64,000 nt of DNA, from contig WBSF01000008.1 of the NCBI GenBank assembly GCA_008923315.1, positions 474,705 through 538,704 of the forward strand. The letters run 5' to 3'. This DNA comes from Betaproteobacteria bacterium SCN1 (lineage in GTDB: Bacteria > Pseudomonadota > Gammaproteobacteria > Burkholderiales > Thiobacillaceae). A model generated the notes under the pieces. That model saw only the letters and a list, made by a program, of their open reading frames with translations, did no database searches and was not told the origin of the DNA. The stretch's first letter is position 1; every line of letters starts with the position of its first letter. The position numbers and the translations under genes were made by a program. This document shows positions 53,146 to 62,723 of this stretch, one piece after another.

Positions 53146-53602
53146 ACCGGGCCGGCATCTGACCGCCGAGAACGCCGCCTGGGCTGCCCTGGCCGGCACG
53201 CTGGCCGACGAGGAACGCGCGCTGGTCGACGGCGACGCCGAGCGGCTGGCCGCGCTGAGTCCGGTCAAGCTCGAACGCCTGCACGCCGCCAGCGAATTCG
53301 CACGCCAGCGGCTAGACGCCCTGCGCGACGCCGGATTCGCGCCCGACGCGAGCGGCATGGACGCCTGGCTGGCCGCCCACGGCAACGCGCACGCACGCGC
53401 CGACTGGGACAGCCTGCGCGCGCTCGAAACCGAAGCCCGTGCCTGCAACGCCCGCGTCGGCAAGCTTATCGACATGCGCATGACCGCCAACCGGCAGGCG
53501 CTCAACGTGCTGATGCACGCCGCCAACGGCAGGAACAACCTCTACGACCCGACCGGCCAGGCCGTCGCCACCCGCGGCGGCGCGCCGCTCACGTCCGCCT
53601 GA
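53126..53602 (+). CDS. flgN: FlgK/FlgL export chaperone FlgN
   Basis: 158-aa helical protein in the flgN position, overlapping flgM by 20 bases. The features are LAGTLADEERALVDGDAERL near residue 18, and the C-terminal helix VGKLIDMRMTANRQALNVLM with NNLYDPTGQ, which is characteristic of FlgN. It delivers FlgK and FlgL to the export gate. Confidence 0.9.
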   Translation: MSQNPSEPGRHLTAENAAWAALAGTLADEERALVDGDAERLAALSPVKLERLHAASEFARQRLDALRDAGFAPDASGMDAWLAAHGNAHARADWDSLRALETEARACNARVGKLIDMRMTANRQALNVLMHAANGRNNLYDPTGQAVATRGGAPLTSA

Positions 53603-53728
53603 TCCCGCCCGCCGCCCGAAACATGGCGCCGGCAGACAAGGGGCTCCCTGGGCGAGCACGCCCGAAGGGATGACAACGCGCCACTGCCAGCCGCCCCCCG
53701 GACCGATGCGCCCGGCAGCCCGATCTGC

Positions 53729-54043
53729 TTACCGATCCAGAACTTCGCCGCCCGCCGCTTTCCAGCCCGCAATGCCGCCTTCGATGAAACGCGCCCGGCA
53801 ACCCCGGGCCTGAAGGGCATCCACCACAGCGTTCGAGACGGATCCCCCGCGCGCGCAGTAGAGAACGATATCCCGGTCTTTCGGAAGTTCGCCGGCCCAC
53901 TCGGCCACGTGTTCGGGATCGAGCCAGCGCGCTCCCGCCAGCCGTTCGGGCGCGGCATCCCGATCGGCGATGCGGCGCACGTCGAGAATCAGCTTACCGC
54001 CCAGTTCGTTCTTCAGCGTTTCAGGTTTGATGCTGCGCGCCAT
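53729..54043 (-). CDS. Rhodanese-like sulfurtransferase domain protein
   Basis: 104-aa single rhodanese domain. The active-site loop VLYCARGGSVSN carries the catalytic cysteine; LILDVRRIADRD and FIEGGIAGWKAAG are the usual flanking motifs. It may move sulfane sulfur or reduce oxyanions. I choose ATG 54043 with GGGAG ahead of it. It follows chrA on the same strand after 156 bases containing its own promoter-like sequence. Stand-alone rhodaneses are sometimes found next to chrA, but a role in chromate resistance is only a guess. Confidence 0.85.
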   Translation of the reverse strand: MARSIKPETLKNELGGKLILDVRRIADRDAAPERLAGARWLDPEHVAEWAGELPKDRDIVLYCARGGSVSNAVVDALQARGCRARFIEGGIAGWKAAGGEVLDR

Positions 54044-54084
54044 GGCCGGCTCCCGGTTTGATAGAGGCGGTTTCTGCGGCCTCC

Positions 54085-54113
54085 AATATAGATTTGTCAT
54101 GAATAAACAACAA
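54085..54113 (-). promoter_or_regulatory. Sigma-70-like promoter of the rhodanese gene
   Basis: On the minus strand: TTGTTG (54113-54108), 17 bases, TATATT (54090-54085). The gap also holds the palindrome GATTTAAATC at 54123-54132, just upstream, a possible regulator site. Confidence 0.5.
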
Positions 54114-54199
54114 CAAGATATTGATTTAAATCGATTTACAATGCAAAGATTTGGCACAGATCCGGCCAATGGCAGCACAAGCGGCGAACAAGGCCGCCC

Positions 54200-55558
54200 T
54201 CAGACGACATAGGTGTAGACAAGGCCGATGACCGCGCATGCTGCGATGACCTTCATGATGTCCTGTCTGTATTTCCACAGCGCAACAAAGGCCGCCACCG
54301 AAACCAGGGCGTAGAACCACTCGAAACCGCCGGAGAACGGTGCAAGCACGGTAGCCTGCGGAAAGACTACGTGCCAGCCGAAGAACAGGGCGAGATTCAG
54401 GATGACGCCCACCACCGCGGCCGTGATGCCGGTGAGCGGCGCCGTGAATTTCAGGTCGCCGTGTGTGGCCTCGACCAGCGGCGCCCCGGCGAAAATGAAC
54501 ACGAAGCTCGGCAGAAAGGTGAAGAAGGCGGCGACCGAGGCTCCGGCCAGACCGGCGAGTCCGAGGAGCTCGGGACCGAGGATCTGCTTGGTCCAGCCGC
54601 CCACGAAGCCCACGAAGGACACGACCATGATGAGCGGGCCCGGCGTGGTCTCGCCCAGCGCCAGTCCGTCGATCATCTGCGGGCCGGTCAGCCAGCCATA
54701 GGTTTCCACGCCGCCCTGGTACACATAGGGCAGCACGGCGTAGGCGCCACCGAAAGTCATCAGCGCCGCCTTGGTGAAGAATTCGCCCATATCGCGCAGG
54801 ACCGGCTGGCCGAGCAGCGCCATGGCCGTCGCCCAGATGCCCAGCGACACGACGATCAGTCCCGCGACATAGCGCCAGCGAAAACGGGTATGCGGCAGCC
54901 GCGGCATGTCGTCGTCGATGAGCGCCGGACCGTATTGCCGGTTCGAGCTGCCGTGCCCCCCACCCACCCTGAACTTCTCCGGTGCCAGTTTGCCCCCCAG
55001 GGCGCCCAGCAGGCCGGCGCCCAGGACGATATACGGAAAAGGAATGCCGAAGGCGAAGATGGCGACGAAAGAAGCTGCCGCCATGGCCCACAGTAGCCTG
55101 TTTTTCAGCGCCCGGCTGCCGATCCGCCAGGCCGCGAACACCACGATGGCCACCACCGCCGGCTTGATGCCGTTGAACAGGCCTTTCACCGCGGTGATCT
55201 CGCCATAGGCCATGTAGACGTAGGTCAGGGCCGACAGGATGAACAGCGAAGGCAGCACGAACAGCGTACCGGCGACAATGCCGCCCCAGGTGCGGTGCAG
55301 CAGCCAGCCGATGTAGATGGCCAGTTGCTGCGCCTCGGGACCGGGCAGCACCATGCAGTAGTTGAGCGCATGCAGAAAACGGTGCTCGGAGATCCAGCGG
55401 CGCTTTTCCACCAGCTCGTGATGCATGATCGCAATCTGGCCGGCCGGACCGCCAAAACTGATGAATCCGAGTTTCAGCCAGTAGAGAAAGGCCTCTCCGA
55501 AGGACGGATGCGGAGGGCGCGCCGGCTCCGCCGCCTGCGCGCGGATTGGTGTGGTCAT
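54200..55558 (-). CDS. chrA: Chromate transporter ChrA (long form)
   Basis: 452-aa inner-membrane chromate efflux protein made of two homologous CHR halves. The first carries LKLGFISFGGPAGQIAIMHH and LNYCMVLPGPEAQQLAIYIG, the second LMTFGGAYAVLPYVYQGGVE and GLALGETTPGPLIMVVSFVG. About ten hydrophobic segments are visible. ATG 55558 overlaps the chrB stop as ATGA, giving a chrBA operon. Confidence 0.95.
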   Translation of the reverse strand: MTTPIRAQAAEPARPPHPSFGEAFLYWLKLGFISFGGPAGQIAIMHHELVEKRRWISEHRFLHALNYCMVLPGPEAQQLAIYIGWLLHRTWGGIVAGTLFVLPSLFILSALTYVYMAYGEITAVKGLFNGIKPAVVAIVVFAAWRIGSRALKNRLLWAMAAASFVAIFAFGIPFPYIVLGAGLLGALGGKLAPEKFRVGGGHGSSNRQYGPALIDDDMPRLPHTRFRWRYVAGLIVVSLGIWATAMALLGQPVLRDMGEFFTKAALMTFGGAYAVLPYVYQGGVETYGWLTGPQMIDGLALGETTPGPLIMVVSFVGFVGGWTKQILGPELLGLAGLAGASVAAFFTFLPSFVFIFAGAPLVEATHGDLKFTAPLTGITAAVVGVILNLALFFGWHVVFPQATVLAPFSGGFEWFYALVSVAAFVALWKYRQDIMKVIAACAVIGLVYTYVV

Positions 55559-56499
55559 GTCGTGGGCTCCCTGTAGCTTTGCAGCAGCCAGTCGAACAGA
55601 TCGCAGGCGCGGTCGAGCAGCCTGTCATCGTCCGGTTCGGATGCACGCAGCCCGGCAAGCAGGGTTTCGACGCCCGCCGCCTCGGCAGCGGGCAGGCCGC
55701 CGACATCGAGCGCGTGCACCAGCGCGCCGAGCCGCGCGAGCGCCGGCTCGGCGTCGAGTCCGAAGCTTGCCAGCAGCGTCTCGAAGGTCACCCGCTTGCC
55801 GACGTGCGTGAACGCCGCGCCGTCGTAGTCGAAACCGAGCGCATCCGCGGGGCAATCCCGGATGTCCTTCAGCCAGACGAAGCGGGCTTGCGGATCGATG
55901 AAACGGCGGATCAGCCAGGCCGAAGCGACGCGATCCACCCAGGGACGCGCGCGCGTCGCCCAGACACGCCCCCGGTAGTCCGCTCGGTCGCGCAGGATCA
56001 CGCCGCCCGGTGCCGCTTCCGGCTCGTCGGGCGCAAACTGGCGCGTGAGCCGCTTCTCGGCATCTGCCAGCGCGCGCTGCGCGGCATCCAGCGATTCGTC
56101 CGGGAAAAAATCGGTGGCGGCGATGGCATCCAGCTCCTTGCGCAGCTGCCGCAACTGCCGCCGGCTTTCCATTTCGGAGGCGGCAGCAAAATTCGCCTCG
56201 ATCGTGTTCAGGGTCCCCGCCCACTCGACATAGGCGTCGCGGCGATCGAACAACGCGCGCCAGGCCGCATCCACGTCGGCAGACTGGTCCGGCACTTCGA
56301 TCAGCCAGGCATTGCCGCTGGCGGCGATCAGTTCGTCGCACAAGGCAGTCAGCGGAATACGCAGCTCCGCCCGCAGCGGCAGAAGATAGACGCCATCCCG
56401 CAGGTTGGCCGCGCCGATAGCCTTGAGTTGCCGCCAGAAGCGCAAGCGAAGACTGCCGGCCTGGCCGGGCAGGGTCGCAACAAGAAGCAGCCAGGCCAC
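55555..56499 (-). CDS. chrB: Chromate resistance protein/regulator ChrB
   Basis: 314-aa ChrB. The N-terminal domain (ANLRDGVYLLPLRAELRIPL) and the C-terminal domain (WATRARPWVDRVASAWLIRR, then FIDPQARFVWLKDIRDCPAD) are both present. ChrB is required for full chromate resistance in other Proteobacteria and acts as a chromate-responsive regulator of chrA. The start is GTG 56499 after GAGGA. A dyad overlapping the predicted -10 supports autoregulation. Confidence 0.92.
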   Translation of the reverse strand: MAWLLLVATLPGQAGSLRLRFWRQLKAIGAANLRDGVYLLPLRAELRIPLTALCDELIAASGNAWLIEVPDQSADVDAAWRALFDRRDAYVEWAGTLNTIEANFAAASEMESRRQLRQLRKELDAIAATDFFPDESLDAAQRALADAEKRLTRQFAPDEPEAAPGGVILRDRADYRGRVWATRARPWVDRVASAWLIRRFIDPQARFVWLKDIRDCPADALGFDYDGAAFTHVGKRVTFETLLASFGLDAEPALARLGALVHALDVGGLPAAEAAGVETLLAGLRASEPDDDRLLDRACDLFDWLLQSYREPTT

Positions 56500-56538
56500 G
56501 ATGCCATTCCTCAGGCCAAATGATCAAGAACCAAGTAT

Positions 56539-56551
56539 TACATATTATGTA
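56539..56551 (-). promoter_or_regulatory. Putative operator of chrBA
   Basis: Perfect inverted repeat TACATA-T-TATGTA, overlapping a TAATAT -10 candidate on the minus strand, 40 bases before the chrB start. The flanking 50 bases are strikingly AT-rich. It is a candidate ChrB-binding site. Confidence 0.5.
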
Positions 56552-56615
56552 TCAATTAATACACAAAAATCGCAAACGGTACCGGGCTGCCAACGCGACC
56601 CGGACCATACGGATC

Positions 56616-58439
56616 TCAGCGGCCCCGCAACGGCCGGGCAAAACGGCCGGGTGAAACGGCTGCGAGCAGATCGGCCTCCAGCGGGAGGGGCTCACCGCAC
56701 AGACGGTCCGCCAGCGCCTCGCCCAGCAGCCCGGCCCACACGACGCCGCGCGAGGCATAGCCCGCCGCGACGTACAGGGCCGCATGCCCGTCGACAGCAC
56801 CGAGCAGGGGCAGCCGGTCCGGCAGCGTCGCGCGCAGCGCGGCACGGCCGTCGAGCGTGGCCGGGTCGAACCCGGTGGCAGCGCCCGGCAGAATCGATTC
56901 CAGCCGCGCCAGATTGGCCGCATCGCTCGCCGCGCGCGGCGCGAGGTCGAGGTCGTCGTGCTCGTAAGTGGCACCGACCAGCGGCCGGTCCCCCGGCGCA
57001 CAGTAGCCTTCGCGTGCGATCACCCGTTCGAGCCACGGCAGGCTCCCGGCCGGCAGCCGGGTAATCTGGCCGCGCACGTCGTGGATCGGCCAGCCGCCGT
57101 CCGGCAGCAGGGTTTGCACGTCGCGCGCGTTGGCCAGCACCACGGCGTCGGCGTCGGCGAGCACCGCGCCAGTCGCGTCGAATACGCGCCAGCCCGCGGG
57201 GCCGGCTTCGAGCCGTGCCACGCTTGCATTGAGTTTCAGCGCGATACCGCCCTGCGCGAGCCAGGCCGCGCACAGGCTTTGTGGCACCACCCAGCCCGCC
57301 TGCGGATAGAACACCCCGGCTGCCGTCACCGGCCAGTTCGCCAACGCCGAAGCTTCGTCGCGTTCGACCCAGCGGGCATAGTCCGGCGGCGGCGCGGCGG
57401 CGTCGAGCGCCACCCGGTACCGGGCCTCGGCTTCGGCATCCTTCGCCAGATGCAGCACGCCGCAAGTCGCCCAGTCGAGCCCGTCGAGCGCGCGCCAGGC
57501 GCGCAGGTCGTGCAGAAAGGCGGCGCGGGTAAGCCGGGTCGCACGGTTGTCGTCGCGCGAAATCACCGGCCGGAATACCGCGGCCGGATTGCCCGATGCG
57601 CCTTGCGCCGGCGCCCCGGTCCGTTCCAGCACGACGGCCTCGGTGCCGCGTTGCGCCAGCGCATGCGCGACCGCGGCACCGGCCACGCCGGCGCCGACCA
57701 CGGCGACGCGCTGCGGCGGGCAGCGCCCCGCTTCCCGTTCGCCGCGAAAACGGGCGACGAGGCAATGCCGCTTGCGGCCATAGCCCGCGCGTTTGTCGCA
57801 GACGAAACCGGCCTCGGCCAGCCCCTGCCGCACCGGACCGGCCACGGTGTAGGTCGCCGCCGCCGCGCCGGGCCGGGCCAGCCGTGCGAGTTCGGCGAAC
57901 AGTGCGGGTTGCCAGAGATCGGCGTTGCGGTCGGGCGCGAAGCCGTCGAGATAGAAGGCATCGATGCGCGCGTCGAGCTGCGGCAGGCAGTCCGCCGCCT
58001 CGCCGAACATCAGCGTGAGCAGCACCCGGCCGCCGTCGAGCGCCAGCCGGTGAAAACCCGGCACGGCCGGCGGCCAATGGGCGGCAAGTTCGGCGGACAG
58101 CCCGGCGAACGCCGGCCACTGCGCATGCAGACGCGCCAGGTCTTCGGCGCGGAAGGGATGTTTTTCCACCGAACAGAAATGCAGCCGTGCACCGCGCGCC
58201 GGATCGGCGCGCCAGGCCGCCCAGGTAACGAGAAAATTGAGCCCGGTGCCGAAGCCGGTTTCGAGGATGGCGAAATGCGGTCGGCCGGCCCAGGCGTCCG
58301 GCAGGCCGCAACCCTGCAGGAAAACGTGCCGCGCCTGCCCCGTGCCGCCGTCGGCCGAGTGGTACACGTCGCCGTAGGCGGCGGAATACGGAATGCCGTC
58401 GCGAAGCTGCAGCGACGCGGGTTCAATGGTTTTCAGCAT
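56616..58439 (-). CDS. mnmC: Bifunctional tRNA wobble-uridine modification enzyme MnmC
   Basis: 607-aa two-domain enzyme. The N-terminal part (1-230) is the SAM-dependent methyltransferase MnmC2, with ILETGFGTGLNFLVTWAAWR and DAFYLDGFAPDRNADLW. The C-terminal part is the FAD oxidoreductase MnmC1, with RVAVVGAGVAGAAVAHALAQ. Together they convert cmnm5(s2)U34 to mnm5(s2)U34 in tRNA. I place the start at ATG 58439 (MLKTIEPASLQL), where homology begins; ATG 58454 is possible. No ribosome site is strong. It is divergent from the exporter operon. Confidence 0.93.
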   Translation of the reverse strand: MLKTIEPASLQLRDGIPYSAAYGDVYHSADGGTGQARHVFLQGCGLPDAWAGRPHFAILETGFGTGLNFLVTWAAWRADPARGARLHFCSVEKHPFRAEDLARLHAQWPAFAGLSAELAAHWPPAVPGFHRLALDGGRVLLTLMFGEAADCLPQLDARIDAFYLDGFAPDRNADLWQPALFAELARLARPGAAAATYTVAGPVRQGLAEAGFVCDKRAGYGRKRHCLVARFRGEREAGRCPPQRVAVVGAGVAGAAVAHALAQRGTEAVVLERTGAPAQGASGNPAAVFRPVISRDDNRATRLTRAAFLHDLRAWRALDGLDWATCGVLHLAKDAEAEARYRVALDAAAPPPDYARWVERDEASALANWPVTAAGVFYPQAGWVVPQSLCAAWLAQGGIALKLNASVARLEAGPAGWRVFDATGAVLADADAVVLANARDVQTLLPDGGWPIHDVRGQITRLPAGSLPWLERVIAREGYCAPGDRPLVGATYEHDDLDLAPRAASDAANLARLESILPGAATGFDPATLDGRAALRATLPDRLPLLGAVDGHAALYVAAGYASRGVVWAGLLGEALADRLCGEPLPLEADLLAAVSPGRFARPLRGR

Positions 58440-58485
58440 CGGCGAATGGTACATTGCCCCGACTTCCCGCCAACCCGCATCGATC

Positions 58486-59640
58486 ATGGCTTTTCCCACC
58501 ATCCGGCTGCGCTATCTCGTTCTACTCGTCGTGGTTGCCGGGCTGGCTTACGCCGGCTGGCAGGCCACCCGCCCCAAACCACTCCAGGTCGAGGTCGCCA
58601 CGCTGGCGCGCGGCCCGGTCGAAGCCACGGTGGTCAATACCCGCGCCGGCACCGTCACCGCCTGCCGGCGCGCCAAGCTCGCGCCGGCTGCGGGCGGGCA
58701 GATCGTGAAACTGTTCGTGAAGGAAGGCGAACGGGTGAAAGGCGGCCAGCCGCTGCTGGAACTGTGGAACCGCGATCTCGCGGCGCAACGCGAACTCGCC
58801 CAGCGCCAGCTGACCACCAGCGAGGAACGCCGCCGCGAAGCCTGCATCCTGGCCGAGAACGCGCGGCGCGACGCGGCGCGCGACGAGACGCTGGCCGCGC
58901 AGGGCTTCGTCAGTCCGCAGCGGGTGGACGACAGCCGCGCCAACGCACGGGCGCGCCAGGCCAACTGCGACGCGCTCGCCGCCGACGTAAAGCGCGCCCA
59001 GGCGCAGATCGACGTGACCCGTGCCGGGCTGGAACGTACCGTGCTCGCCGCGCCCTTTGCCGGCATCGTCGCGCGCGTGACCGGCGAGGTCGGCGAATAC
59101 GCGACGCCTTCGCCGCCCGGCATCCCCACTCCGCCGGCGGTGGATCTGATCGACGACAGCTGCCTCTACGTCACCGCGCCGATGGACGAAGTGGACGCGC
59201 CGCGCCTGAAACCCGGCATGCCGGCACGGATCACGCTCGACGCCCTGCCCGGCCAGAGCTTCCCCGGCCGCGTGCGCCGCATCGCGCCCTACGTCACCGA
59301 GGTCGAAAAGCAGGCGCGCACAGTTGATGTCGAAGTCGATTTCGCCGAGCCCGAGCGTCAGCCGATGCTGGTGGGCTACAGTGCCGATGCCGAAATCATC
59401 GTCGACCGCCGCGACGACGTGCTGCGCCTGCCCACCCAGGCAATCCGCCAGGACGGCAGCGTGCTGGTACTGGGCGCAGACGGTGTGCTGGCCGGGCGCA
59501 CGCCGAAGACCGGCCTCGCCAACTGGGCCTATACCGAGGTGCTCGACGGCCTGGCGGCCGGCGACCGCGTGGTGACCGCGTTCGACGACGAAGCCATCGC
59601 GGCCGGCGCGCCGGCCGTGCCCAAGCCGGCCAGGCCATGA
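58486..59640 (+). CDS. MacA/HlyD-type periplasmic adaptor
   Basis: 384-aa membrane fusion protein linking an inner-membrane exporter to an outer-membrane channel. An N-terminal membrane anchor (LRYLVLLVVVAGLAYAGWQA) precedes the biotinyl-lipoyl half KLAPAAGGQIVKLFVKEGER. A helical hairpin (about 95-180), the second half-motif RTVLAAPFAGIVARVTGEVG and beta-barrel domains follow. ATG 58486 starts at the anchor; the longer frame runs into mnmC. It heads a four-gene operon with overlapping stops. Confidence 0.92.
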   Translation: MAFPTIRLRYLVLLVVVAGLAYAGWQATRPKPLQVEVATLARGPVEATVVNTRAGTVTACRRAKLAPAAGGQIVKLFVKEGERVKGGQPLLELWNRDLAAQRELAQRQLTTSEERRREACILAENARRDAARDETLAAQGFVSPQRVDDSRANARARQANCDALAADVKRAQAQIDVTRAGLERTVLAAPFAGIVARVTGEVGEYATPSPPGIPTPPAVDLIDDSCLYVTAPMDEVDAPRLKPGMPARITLDALPGQSFPGRVRRIAPYVTEVEKQARTVDVEVDFAEPERQPMLVGYSADAEIIVDRRDDVLRLPTQAIRQDGSVLVLGADGVLAGRTPKTGLANWAYTEVLDGLAAGDRVVTAFDDEAIAAGAPAVPKPARP

Positions 59641-60329
59641 CCGGAGCGGCGGCCGGCATGATCCGCCTGGAAGGCATTGCCCGCCATTTCCGCATGGGTG
59701 ACCAGGAAGTGCGCGCGCTGGACGGCGTCGACCTCGCCATCGACGCAGGCGAATACGTGTCCATCATGGGGCCGTCGGGTTCGGGCAAGTCGACGCTGCT
59801 CAATGTGCTGGGGCTGCTCGACCGGCCCGACGCCGGCCGCTACCTGCTCGACGGCGCCGACGTCGCCGCGCTGTCCGAGCCCGCGCAGGCGCAGGTGCGG
59901 CGCACGCGCATCGGCTTCGTGTTCCAGTCCTTTCACCTGGTGGCGCGGCTCACCGCCTTCGAGAACATCGAGCTGCCGCTCGTGCTGGAAGGCATCGCGC
60001 CGGCCGAACGCCGCCGCCGCGTCGAGGCCGCGCTGGGCGCCATCGGCCTGGCCGAGCGCGCGCACCACACCCCCAACGAACTGTCCGGTGGCCAGCGCCA
60101 GCGCGTCGCCATCGCCCGCGCCACCATCCTGCAGCCTGCCGTGCTGCTGGCCGACGAACCGACCGGCAACCTCGACCACCGCACCGGCGCCGAAGTCGTC
60201 GCCGTACTCGAAGACCTGCAGCGGCGCGGCACCACGCTCATCGTCGTCACCCATGACCGCGAACTGGGGGCGCGCGCGCAGCGCCGCATCGCCATGCGCG
60301 ACGGCCGCGTCGTCGGCGACGAACGATGA
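59637..60329 (+). CDS. ABC exporter ATPase (MacB/LolD class)
   Basis: 230-aa nucleotide-binding subunit. Walker A is MGPSGSGKSTLLNVLGLLDR, the signature LSGGQRQRVAIARATILQPA, and Walker B VLLADEPTGNLD. MacB/LolD-class ATPases drive mechanotransmission rather than direct translocation. It overlaps the adaptor gene as ATGA; a second ATG at 59658 is a possible start. Confidence 0.94.
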   Translation: MTGAAAGMIRLEGIARHFRMGDQEVRALDGVDLAIDAGEYVSIMGPSGSGKSTLLNVLGLLDRPDAGRYLLDGADVAALSEPAQAQVRRTRIGFVFQSFHLVARLTAFENIELPLVLEGIAPAERRRRVEAALGAIGLAERAHHTPNELSGGQRQRVAIARATILQPAVLLADEPTGNLDHRTGAEVVAVLEDLQRRGTTLIVVTHDRELGARAQRRIAMRDGRVVGDER

Positions 60330-61516
60330 AGCTGCGCGATACGCTCGCCCTGTCGCTCGCCAGCATCGCCAGCACGCGCACCCGTTCGCTGCTGATCGTG
60401 CTGGCCATGGCGCTGGGCGTGGGCGCGGTGGTGGTGCTCACGGCGCTCGGCGAAGGCGCACGCCGCTACGTGGTCGACCAGTTCGCCTCGCTGGGCACCA
60501 ATCTCGTCATCGTGCTGCCCGGCCGCGCCGAAACCAGCGGCGGCCTGGTCGGCGCCGCGCTCGGACAGACGCCGCGCGATCTCACGCTCGACGATGCGCA
60601 CGCCATCGGCCAGCTGCCCGGCGTGCGCCGCCATGCGCCGCTCAACGTCGGCGCCGCCGAACTGGCTTCGGGCGGCCGCCTGCGCGAAGTCACCGTGCTC
60701 GGCGGCAATGCCGAACTGCTGCCCATCCGCCACATGTCCCTGTCGCGCGGCCGTTTTACCGCCGGTTCCGGCCAGATCGTGCTCGGCCGGGTGATCGCGC
60801 AGGAATTCTTTCCCGACGGCAGCGCGGTCGGCCAGCGGGTGCGGCTCGGCGACCGGCGCTTCCGCGTCTCGGGCGTGCTGTCCGAACAGGGCGAATCGAT
60901 GGGGTTCAACACCGACGAAGTCGTGATCGTGCCGGTGGAGGACGCGCAGGCACTGTTCAATACCGAGACCCTGTTCCGCATCCTGATCGAAGCCGACAGC
61001 CGCGCCGCCATCGAGCCGGTGAAGCGCGCGACGATCCGCCTGCTCACCCTGCGCCACGACGGCGAGGAAGACGTGACCGTGATCACGCAGGATGCAGTGC
61101 TCGCCACCTTCGACCGCATCCTCGGCGCGCTCACGCTCGCCGTGGCCGGCATCGCGGCGATCAGCCTCGCGGTGGCCGGCATCCTGGTCATGAACGTGAT
61201 GCTGGTGGCCGTCGCGCAACGCACCGCCGAGATCGGCCTGCTCAAGGCCATCGGCGCGCCCTCGGCCGACGTGCGCCGGCTGTTCTTTGCCGAGGCGCTG
61301 TGGCTGTCGCTCGCAGGCGGCGCGCTCGGCTTCGCCATCGGCCAGCTCGGCAGCTGGGGCCTGCGGCTCGCCTACCCCGCCCTGCCCGCCTGGCCGCCCG
61401 TCTGGGCCAGCGCCGCGGGCATCGCCACCGCGCTCGTCACCGGCGTGCTCGCCAGCCTGGGGCCGGCCGCGCGCGCCGCACGGCTCGATCCCGTGCGCGC
61501 GCTGTCCGGAAAATAA
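60326..61516 (+). CDS. MacB/FtsX-type ABC permease, first copy
   Basis: 396-aa permease with one N-terminal transmembrane helix (LLIVLAMALGVGAVVVLTAL), a large periplasmic MacB_PCD domain, and three C-terminal helices forming the FtsX domain (ISLAVAGILVMNVMLVAVAQ; RTAEIGLLKAIGAPSADVRR). It overlaps the ATPase gene as ATGA. The substrate is unknown; peptides, macrolide-like compounds or lipids are the family range. Confidence 0.92.
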   Translation: MKLRDTLALSLASIASTRTRSLLIVLAMALGVGAVVVLTALGEGARRYVVDQFASLGTNLVIVLPGRAETSGGLVGAALGQTPRDLTLDDAHAIGQLPGVRRHAPLNVGAAELASGGRLREVTVLGGNAELLPIRHMSLSRGRFTAGSGQIVLGRVIAQEFFPDGSAVGQRVRLGDRRFRVSGVLSEQGESMGFNTDEVVIVPVEDAQALFNTETLFRILIEADSRAAIEPVKRATIRLLTLRHDGEEDVTVITQDAVLATFDRILGALTLAVAGIAAISLAVAGILVMNVMLVAVAQRTAEIGLLKAIGAPSADVRRLFFAEALWLSLAGGALGFAIGQLGSWGLRLAYPALPAWPPVWASAAGIATALVTGVLASLGPAARAARLDPVRALSGK

Positions 61517-61523
61517 GGCGCAC

Positions 61524-62723
61524 ATGCATTTCGCCGATGCCCTCCGCTTTGCCCGCCGCGCGCTCACCGCGCATCCGATGCGCACGCTGCTGTCGGCCTC
61601 GGGTATCGCCGTCGGCATCGCGGCGGTGATCTTGCTCACCGCCATCGGCGACGGCATCCACCGCTTCGTGCTGGCCGAATTCACCCAGTTCGGCACCCAT
61701 CTGCTCACCATCACCCCGGGCAAGACCAGCACCCACGGCGCCTCGGTCGGCAGCATCGGCAGCGTGCGCCTGCTGACGATCGACGACGCCGTCGCGCTCG
61801 GCCGCTCGCCCCTGGTGCGCCACGTCAATGCCGGCGTGATGGGCAATGCCGAAGTGCGCGCCGGCAGCCGCAGCCGGCGTGTGACCGTGTACGGCGAAGG
61901 CCCCGCCTTCGCCCAGGCCTTCAACATGCGCGTCGCCAGCGGCCGCTTCCTGCCTGCCGACGACCTCAACAATCCGCGCGCCTACGTCGTGCTCGGCTCC
62001 AAGGTGCGCAGCGAACTCTTCGGCCGCGCCAACCCGCTCGGCGCCACCCTGCAAGTCGGCACGTCGCGCTTCCGCGTCATCGGCGTCATGGAGTCCAAAG
62101 GGCAGGTGCTCGGCTTCGACCTCGACGACACGGTCTACATCCCCACCGCGCGCGCGCTCGAACTCTTCAACCGCGAGGGCGTGATGGAAATCCATATCGC
62201 CTACCGGCCCGACGTACCCGTCGACGCGGTAATGGCCGACATGCGACGCATCCTCGTCGCGCGCCACGGTCGCGAGGACTTCACCCTCACCCCGCAGCAG
62301 CAGATGCTCGACACCCTGTCCACCGTGCTCGCCGTGCTCACCTTCGCCGTCGCCGCGCTCGGCGGCATCTCGCTGCTGGTCGGCGCCGTCGGCATGGTCA
62401 CGCTGATGCACATCGCCGTGGCCGAACGCGTCGCCGAGATCGGTCTGCTCACCGCGCTGGGCGCCACGCGCGCGCGCATCCGCACGCTATTCCTGATGGA
62501 ATCCACCCTGCTCGCCACCCTGGGCGGCCTGACCGGCCTCGCCCTCGGCGCCGGCATTGCCTGGCTGCTGAAAACCGCCGTCAGCGGCCTGCCGGTGAAC
62601 GTGCCCTGGAACTACGCTCTCGGCGCACTGATCGCGTCCGTGCTGATCGGCCTGGCCGCCGGCGTCGTGCCGGCCCTGCGCGCGGCGCGACTGAATCCGG
62701 TGGAGGCGCTGCGGGCGGAATGA
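61524..62723 (+). CDS. MacB/FtsX-type ABC permease, second copy
   Basis: 399-aa paralogue of the preceding permease with the same layout: LLSASGIAVGIAAVILLTAI near residue 23, MacB_PCD, and the C-terminal FtsX block (GGISLLVGAVGMVTLMHIAV; VAEIGLLTALGATRARIRTL). ATG 61524 follows the previous stop by seven bases; the open frame extends upstream inside the neighbour without support. The two permeases probably form a heterodimer with one ATPase pair. Confidence 0.92.
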   Translation: MHFADALRFARRALTAHPMRTLLSASGIAVGIAAVILLTAIGDGIHRFVLAEFTQFGTHLLTITPGKTSTHGASVGSIGSVRLLTIDDAVALGRSPLVRHVNAGVMGNAEVRAGSRSRRVTVYGEGPAFAQAFNMRVASGRFLPADDLNNPRAYVVLGSKVRSELFGRANPLGATLQVGTSRFRVIGVMESKGQVLGFDLDDTVYIPTARALELFNREGVMEIHIAYRPDVPVDAVMADMRRILVARHGREDFTLTPQQQMLDTLSTVLAVLTFAVAALGGISLLVGAVGMVTLMHIAVAERVAEIGLLTALGATRARIRTLFLMESTLLATLGGLTGLALGAGIAWLLKTAVSGLPVNVPWNYALGALIASVLIGLAAGVVPALRAARLNPVEALRAE

